Positions 7,312 through 11,211 of a stretch of 11,211 bases of DNA are shown here, piece by piece. Each line of letters starts with the position of its first letter. Position 1 is the stretch's first letter. Under the pieces are notes generated by a model that saw only the letters and a program-made list of their open reading frames with translations, had not been told where the DNA came from and ran no database searches. Source of the DNA: Bacteroidales bacterium (GTDB taxonomy: Bacteria; Bacteroidota; Bacteroidia; Bacteroidales; VadinHA17); the NCBI GenBank assembly GCA_013314865.1, contig JABUEV010000036.1, forward strand, positions 1 to 11,211, in the 5' to 3' direction. The position numbers and the translations under genes are program-made.

Positions 7312-7709
7312 GAGCTCAGTACAGTTCTGATCATGCCGACCAGGTCCATCGGGTTAAAAGGTTTTGTAATATATCCGCTAATTCCCAGCTCATGAGCCTG
7401 ACGCTGGATCTGGGGATCGCTGAAAGCTGTCAGAACAAGCACCGGAGTATCTTTACCCTGGTTTGACCGGAGGTATTTTATAAGTTCCAGTCCGCTATGG
7501 TATGGGAGGTGAATATCAACCACCAGGAGGTCAAAATTGTTTCTCTCGAGAAGGTTGATAGCCTCATTGCCGTCGGGGGCTATGAGAGGTTCGAATCCTT
7601 CCCTTGAAAGGACAATGGCAAGAGTCTTCATAGCCAGGGGACTATCCTCGCATATCAGGATCTTTTTCCCCGGTGAACCTGAATTCCTGTTATTTTTTGT
7701 CTTCGGCAT
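7308..7709 (-). CDS. Stand-alone CheY-like response-regulator receiver protein
   Basis: 133 residues from the chosen ATG. After a short basic, Asn/Ser-rich lead (1-14) a single receiver domain fills the protein: acidic pair Glu21-Asp22 (ILICED), phospho-acceptor Asp65 (LLVVDIHLP), Thr94 (LVLTAF), aromatic switch Tyr113 and Lys116 (GYITKPF). All key residues are intact, so phosphorylation is expected. No output domain and no partner kinase are in the window. I chose the ATG at 7709 because AAAGGA lies 3 nt upstream. Extending to the TTG at 7763 adds 18 residues that look unlike a receiver N-terminus and would run into the putative promoter. It is first in the operon and overlaps the YaiO gene by ATGA. 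It probably controls export or synthesis through protein contact. Confidence 0.9.
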   Translation of the reverse strand: MPKTKNNRNSGSPGKKILICEDSPLAMKTLAIVLSREGFEPLIAPDGNEAINLLERNNFDLLVVDIHLPYHSGLELIKYLRSNQGKDTPVLVLTAFSDPQIQRQAHELGISGYITKPFNPMDLVGMIRTVLSS

Positions 7710-7760
7710 CAGTCCTTTACAAGGATTAGCAACAAAATTGGCTAAATTCCGATGTGCCTC

Positions 7761-7769
7761 CAAAAAATA
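7761..7769 (-). promoter_or_regulatory. Possible -7 element of the receiver-led operon
   Basis: The minus strand reads TATTTTTTG, one base longer than the Bacteroidota consensus TAnnTTTG. It would place the start of transcription near 7756, about 47 nt before the ATG at 7709. No convincing -33 element was found. It also argues against the TTG start at 7763. Confidence 0.3.
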
Positions 7770-7804
7770 GAAGGCAATTTTGACAAGCGGAGCAATTCGT
7801 AATA

Positions 7805-7829
7805 TAAACGTATTATTTTCATACGTTTA
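7805..7829. promoter_or_regulatory. Perfect 9-bp dyad upstream of the receiver operon (candidate operator)
   Basis: Arms taaacgtat (7805-7813) and atacgttta (7821-7829) are exact reverse complements with a 7-nt centre. The centre lies about 60 bp upstream of the start of transcription predicted from the tentative -7 box, a usual place for an activator site. No T-run follows on either strand, so a simple intrinsic terminator is less likely. The dyad is certain; its role is inferred. Confidence 0.45.
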
Positions 7830-7860
7830 GATTTCGTCTCCCCCGGATGTCCGGAAATCT
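7829..7860. repeat. Overlapping dyads between the DUF5916 gene and the receiver operon
   Basis: Arms agatttc (7829-7835) and gaaatct (7854-7860) enclose a second small dyad, ccgga/tccgg (7843-7854). The first arm shares base 7829 with the neighbouring 9-bp dyad. This could be part of a compound operator or a 3' structure of the DUF5916 transcript. Confidence 0.4.
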
Positions 7861-7900
7861 CAAGCCTTGGTAAACCAGATTTTAATTGGCAACTGTTTTT

Positions 7901-7923
7901 GTTAGGGTTAACGATATCCTAAC
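7901..7923 (-). terminator. Stem-loop downstream of the DUF5916 gene, possible terminator
   Basis: gttagg (7901-7906) pairs with cctaac (7918-7923), and the stem can extend inward by a G-U and a T-A pair. It begins about 30 nt after the DUF5916 stop codon in the direction of transcription. No U-tract follows on the minus strand, so it is not a canonical intrinsic terminator; it could instead stabilise the 3' end. Confidence 0.3.
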
Positions 7924-7953
7924 GTTATTATTATGCACTGCATACTGCCAATC

Positions 7954-10641
7954 TCATAAAGAAAACCAGTAATTCAGCTTAATCAGGAAGATATTATTCG
8001 GGAAAAGGTCAAAAAGCTGTTTGAATGAACTGCCCATTGAAGTGCCGGAATCGCCAGTCCTGCCTGTTCTTTCACTCGACCAAACAAGATAGATGAATGA
8101 TCCGAGGCGGTATTCCCATTTTGCCACAAGATTAGACCGGAACTGGTAAAAGTCAAAATCAGGATTATTGACTGTATACACTGCCGGAATCGGACCGCCG
8201 TTGTCCATATCTGAAAGAACATAGGTTCCGTTAATAAGAATGGTGTTTCTGTATATTTCAAACCGGTCATTATAGTCTTTAGCCTCAGGTTCTTTCACGC
8301 GTTTAAGGTCGGTATAGGTTCCCTTTGAAACGAATGGATTTCCGTAGTATTGAATTGAGAATTCGGGGGTAAGGTTCAGGTCAACCCTGAAAGTAAGTCC
8401 GAGTGTCTGCTGATTGATTGTCCCGAGAATGTACCTTGTGCCGAAAAATGGGTCAAGGTGACGTGTAGTCACATACTGGAGCTCATCGCGGTTCTTTTCG
8501 TATTCAGCCTGAAGACTTATCCTGAGCATGCTGAAAGGACGAACTGAGAGGCCGGGTCTTAAAGAAATCGATTCAGCTGAGTTTTTTCCGGCTTTTTCAT
8601 AGTCAAAACTCAGGGTTCCGATGTATTTTCTGGAAGCATCAGTTCTTAGTTGTACTCCTACCTCGAAATTTGCAGGCATCAGAAAGTCATATCCGCCTCT
8701 CAATAATCGGGTGTCAATATCCTTTGAGTGATATGCTAGATCAAGTCCCAGCCTCCACTGATTTTTAAATTCGGCCGACACATCAAGTTCAGCATCGGAA
8801 CCAAGATAGGTCCCTCCGAAATTCCATGAATTGCGTTGTTCAAGAGTTACATCAAAGGTCCTGAGTATTGAGACCGGCTTATTTATCAAATAGGTAACCT
8901 CGTTGGTGTTTTCTATCTCGTCAGCTGTTCTAAGATACCCGAGATCGTTCAGCTCAAGTCCGGGTGTGAGCCACGCAATTGAGGTTGAATATTTCCAGAA
9001 CCCGCCGGCTCCTTTTCCGATCTGGATTTTACCGCCAAGGCCGCTCAGGCTGGTTCGGGTAATGTCATAATCAACGTAATCAGCCCATGGGCGCTGGAAA
9101 TAGCGTGCAGAAGACTCCTGTAACCCGGTAATTGCATTCTCACTACCATTTACATGGCTTCCAATAATTTTAGCATTTACAAAGAATTCCTTATTCTTCC
9201 AGTGATGCAAAAGGTCGAGACCTCCGGTATATGCATCTGTAGGAAGGAAATCCAGCTCTCCGTCGTCCAGGAAACGGTTTACTGAAGTAAGCATCCCTCC
9301 CACAATTGTGTTACCGGCATTGTATCCTTTCTGGACACGCGCCACAAGATAATTTGTGAGGGGCTCAACCTTGTATTTTGTTTCATTCCCTTCAGGATCA
9401 GTTACACGGGCATATTCATTTGCCGTGACACTCTGTATAAGCCCTACGGAAAGGCCGTTTGAGGTGGTGCCGCTGAATTTTGCAGCACTAAGTATAGTTG
9501 TCATGTCGGGATTCTTTGCAAAAAATCCTTCAGCGGGATTGATATTTATTGAAGGTGCATGACCTATGCGCCTCGAGTAAAAAAGTGTCTGCCCGTCGAA
9601 CTGGTAGTCAAATATCGTGAGACCTTCAAGGAAGAAGGGGCGTTTTTCCTCGTAGAATGTCTCAAACGCGGTGAGGTTCATTACTGAAGGGTCTGATTCA
9701 ACCTGTCCGAAGTCAGGATTTACAGTCAGGTCGATAGTAAAGTTGCTCGATACGCCTATCTTTGCATCAAGACCTGCATTCCCTCCCCATTTTCTGCCAT
9801 TGTTTGTATAGGGACTCCCCGGTTCATCCTTCATCGTTTTAAGATCTCCCAGCACAAACGGCTGGAGTTCAAGACGTCGTGATTTTTTCAGTCCGCTTAT
9901 GCCTCTTAATTCACCATAGTTGTAAAGCATCCCCGGTCCGATCTTAGACTGCTGTTCCCAATTGCTTTCCTCCTGGAGCCGGTCAATCCACCTCCATGTG
10001 TGCATCCCCCATACCTGATCCTTCTGGTTGCTGTAACGCAGTTGGCTGAATGGTACCTCAATCTCGGCCACCCAGGCTGAATCCTCCATCCCAACCTTGC
10101 CTTTCCATACTGCATTCCAGTTAAAGTCCCAGTTGATCGGATTAAACAACACCAGATCCACCTTTTGACCCCAGGCAGTAATGGTGAATTCAAAACCTGT
10201 CCGGTAATCACGGTAACTGTCAAAGTTGACTCCTACCATGTCACCTACAATTTCATCCCTCACACCAGCATATCTATGTATTTTATCAGGTTCAGGGTCA
10301 TACGCCCTGAAGGCAATATAGAGATACTTGTCATCATATTGAATGTTATGTTCAGTCGGATAAGTGGGCTTTGCTCCTTCGTTCGGAATAAACTGATGGT
10401 AATCCCCGGCCCAGTTGCCGTGCTTCCAGCATTCGTCGTCCAGTTTGCCGTCAATCACCGGCTTAGGCGTTGCAAGTCTTGTCGCATAATAAACAGGCTG
10501 ATTGTTTGAAGCCCGCTGGCGGACTGTGTCCTGCTGCAGAATTATATTTATGCCTTCAATAAACGGTGCAGCATTCAGGCCGGAAAAGATAAAAAAAGGG
10601 ACTGCTAAATGAATAAGTAGCTTTTTGAAGTTTAATTTCAT
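7954..10641 (-). CDS. DUF5916 family protein: N-terminal CBM9-like domain plus outer-membrane beta-barrel-like region
   Basis: 895 residues from the chosen ATG. Residues 1-24 are a signal peptide (KLNFKK, then a hydrophobic core ending GLNA). Residues about 52-235 are a CBM9-like sugar-binding fold (PVIDGKLDDECW, YLYIAFRAYD, VGVNFDSYRD, WVAEIEVPFSQL). Residues 308-340 carry the hallmark block of the DUF5916 family, NPDFGQVESDPS with EEKRPFFLEG. The rest, to the terminal LNYWFSL, is alternating strands rich in aromatic residues, as in an outer-membrane barrel. The family is common in Bacteroidota and its function is not established. I use the start at 10641 rather than the in-frame ATG at 10716 because the signal peptide begins there and a -7 box lies between the two. 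It is separated from the polysaccharide operon by 244 bp and is probably its own unit. Confidence 0.9.
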   Translation of the reverse strand: MKLNFKKLLIHLAVPFFIFSGLNAAPFIEGINIILQQDTVRQRASNNQPVYYATRLATPKPVIDGKLDDECWKHGNWAGDYHQFIPNEGAKPTYPTEHNIQYDDKYLYIAFRAYDPEPDKIHRYAGVRDEIVGDMVGVNFDSYRDYRTGFEFTITAWGQKVDLVLFNPINWDFNWNAVWKGKVGMEDSAWVAEIEVPFSQLRYSNQKDQVWGMHTWRWIDRLQEESNWEQQSKIGPGMLYNYGELRGISGLKKSRRLELQPFVLGDLKTMKDEPGSPYTNNGRKWGGNAGLDAKIGVSSNFTIDLTVNPDFGQVESDPSVMNLTAFETFYEEKRPFFLEGLTIFDYQFDGQTLFYSRRIGHAPSININPAEGFFAKNPDMTTILSAAKFSGTTSNGLSVGLIQSVTANEYARVTDPEGNETKYKVEPLTNYLVARVQKGYNAGNTIVGGMLTSVNRFLDDGELDFLPTDAYTGGLDLLHHWKNKEFFVNAKIIGSHVNGSENAITGLQESSARYFQRPWADYVDYDITRTSLSGLGGKIQIGKGAGGFWKYSTSIAWLTPGLELNDLGYLRTADEIENTNEVTYLINKPVSILRTFDVTLEQRNSWNFGGTYLGSDAELDVSAEFKNQWRLGLDLAYHSKDIDTRLLRGGYDFLMPANFEVGVQLRTDASRKYIGTLSFDYEKAGKNSAESISLRPGLSVRPFSMLRISLQAEYEKNRDELQYVTTRHLDPFFGTRYILGTINQQTLGLTFRVDLNLTPEFSIQYYGNPFVSKGTYTDLKRVKEPEAKDYNDRFEIYRNTILINGTYVLSDMDNGGPIPAVYTVNNPDFDFYQFRSNLVAKWEYRLGSFIYLVWSSERTGRTGDSGTSMGSSFKQLFDLFPNNIFLIKLNYWFSL

Positions 10642-10673
10642 CTTAGGATTGATGTTAAATTCGGGAATTACGG

Positions 10674-10681
10674 CAAAAATA
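10674..10681 (-). promoter_or_regulatory. Putative -7 promoter box of the DUF5916 gene
   Basis: The minus strand reads TATTTTTG, an exact match to TAnnTTTG. It would start transcription near 10669, leaving a leader of about 28 nt before the ATG at 10641. The sequence about 20 bp upstream is AT-rich but has no clear TTTG. The upstream ATG at 10716 would lie outside the transcript, which supports the shorter protein. Confidence 0.45.
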
Positions 10682-10731
10682 GCAGAATAAATGCTAAACA
10701 TAATGTTAAAAAGCATTAAACATCAATAAAG

Positions 10732-10776
10732 TCATCAGGGTAATTTCCGGATTTATGTCTGATGAGTCATTTTTTT
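10732..10776 (+). other. 7-bp inverted repeat followed by a T7 run, upstream of the DUF5916 gene
   Basis: tcatcag (10732-10738) and ctgatga (10759-10765) are reverse complements with a 20-nt loop, and seven T follow on the plus strand (10770-10776). This has the form of a plus-strand terminator, but no plus-strand gene lies upstream. It may be a regulatory site for the minus-strand gene or a chance pattern. Confidence 0.25.
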
Positions 10777-10875
10777 GCCTTTGTAATAACCATGTGATTT
10801 ATTATCTTGGCTCTGAATTAAATTTATGACACACCAAGTCTTTCGGGATTCCTGGCAGATATGAGATAACTGTGG

Positions 10876-10966
10876 AAAAAAAGTAAGGCAAGGCAGGGTT
10901 CCGGCAGATGAGTTCACCGGAGAGCTGTCAGTGGATCATTTGCCGTCCCACCCTGCCAGCCTTGCC
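10876..10966 (-). terminator. Intrinsic terminator of the right-edge gene, with its ascending arm inside the coding sequence
   Basis: On the minus strand the last codons contain GGCAAG and GCAGGG (within 10951-10966), which pair with CCCTGC and CTTGCC at 10887-10898. This gives a 12-bp GC-rich stem with a 4-nt bulge. A run of seven T follows (10876-10882). The large loop holds the stop codon and a smaller hairpin, TCCGG/CCGGA. The nearby T-run and strong stem make a terminator likely, although the loop is longer than usual. Confidence 0.45.
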
Positions 10967-11211
10967 CACAGCCACCAGGCTGCATAAGCCTTCATGTTTG
11001 CATTAAGAGGCTGTGTATGAGCTGCAGTGCAGTTGAACCAGTCAACTCCCTGCCTGTGTGAATTTTGCCATTCAACCGCCCAGTTGCCATCACGCGTTCC
11101 GTCCCAGTTTGTATCGTAATCACATGCATCATTGGGCTTTTTATCACCAAAATATACTCCGTCCGGATTATATGTCTCAATGTCGGCAAAGTCGTAAAGA
11201 ACCTTGTTGTT
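10936..11211 (-). CDS. C-terminal 91 residues of an unnamed protein (5' part beyond the window)
   Basis: An open frame enters from the right edge and ends at the TGA at 10936-10938. Visible stretches are KVLYDFADIETYNPDGVYFGD, DACDYDTNWDG, GNWAVEWQNSHRQGVDWFNC, and the end AAWWLWARLAGWDGK. It is rich in Trp, Asp and Asn and has two Cys. The pattern DFADIE..DPDG / ..CDYD.. / ..WWLWARLAGW reminds me of the C-terminal part of large secreted proteins of unknown function in environmental bacteria, but I cannot name the family with certainty. No T9SS-type sorting domain follows. Reading frame and stop are clear, and a terminator structure overlaps its 3' end. Confidence 0.75.
   Translation of the reverse strand, partial: NNKVLYDFADIETYNPDGVYFGDKKPNDACDYDTNWDGTRDGNWAVEWQNSHRQGVDWFNCTAAHTQPLNANMKAYAAWWLWARLAGWDGK

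Noticed and set aside
7710..7763. Longer receiver protein from the TTG at 7763
   Set aside because: The codon is TTG, the added residues are unlike a receiver N-terminus, and a better ATG with AAAGGA upstream exists at 7709.
10992..11189. 65-residue minus-strand frame starting at 11189
   Set aside because: It overlaps another minus-strand frame that is open to the window edge and has a protein-like Trp/Asp-rich ending with a terminator after it.

Overview
The window looks like a chromosomal segment of an environmental member of the Bacteroidota. The evidence is a DUF5916/CBM9-like outer-membrane protein, a type IX secretion (T9SS) sorting-domain-like module, a carboxypeptidase-regulatory-like domain on a secreted enzyme, a YaiO-family porin, and matches to the Bacteroidota -7 promoter box TAnnTTTG. 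No RNA gene, transposase, phage gene or CRISPR array was seen.

Layout, left to right. Positions 1-255 hold three full copies and the start of a fourth of an 82-bp tandem repeat that runs off the left edge. A leader with an 8-bp inverted repeat and a TAnnTTTG box follows. At 333-3059 (+) lies a secreted multidomain protein: signal peptide, beta-sandwich interrupted by a T9SS-sorting-like module, clan GH-A-like TIM barrel, and a C-terminal beta-rich domain. It converges, with only 6 bp between stop codons, on a tight four-gene operon on the minus strand (7709 down to 3066). In transcription order this encodes a stand-alone receiver protein, a TPR + YaiO beta-barrel outer-membrane protein, an envelope protein with SPOR, one transmembrane helix and HEAT repeats, and a processive family 2 glycosyltransferase with an Asn-rich tail. 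The first three genes are joined by two ATGA start/stop overlaps. The last follows after 8 bp with a good Shine-Dalgarno. A 244-bp spacer with three dyad elements separates this operon from a DUF5916 gene (10641 down to 7954, -). After another spacer with a promoter and a terminator, the 3' end of a further minus-strand gene (10936 to the right edge) encodes the C-terminus of an unnamed protein family.

The most interesting reading is that 3066-7709, with the convergent hydrolase-like gene, encodes a little-described synthase-dependent exopolysaccharide export system. The glycosyltransferase would make and pass the polymer across the inner membrane, and the TPR-YaiO protein would be the outer-membrane conduit. 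The SPOR-TM-HEAT protein would link peptidoglycan to the cytoplasmic side, the receiver protein would supply control in place of a c-di-GMP/PilZ module (none is visible), and the secreted barrel enzyme would trim or release polymer. The family calls come from readable motifs. The joint function is inference.
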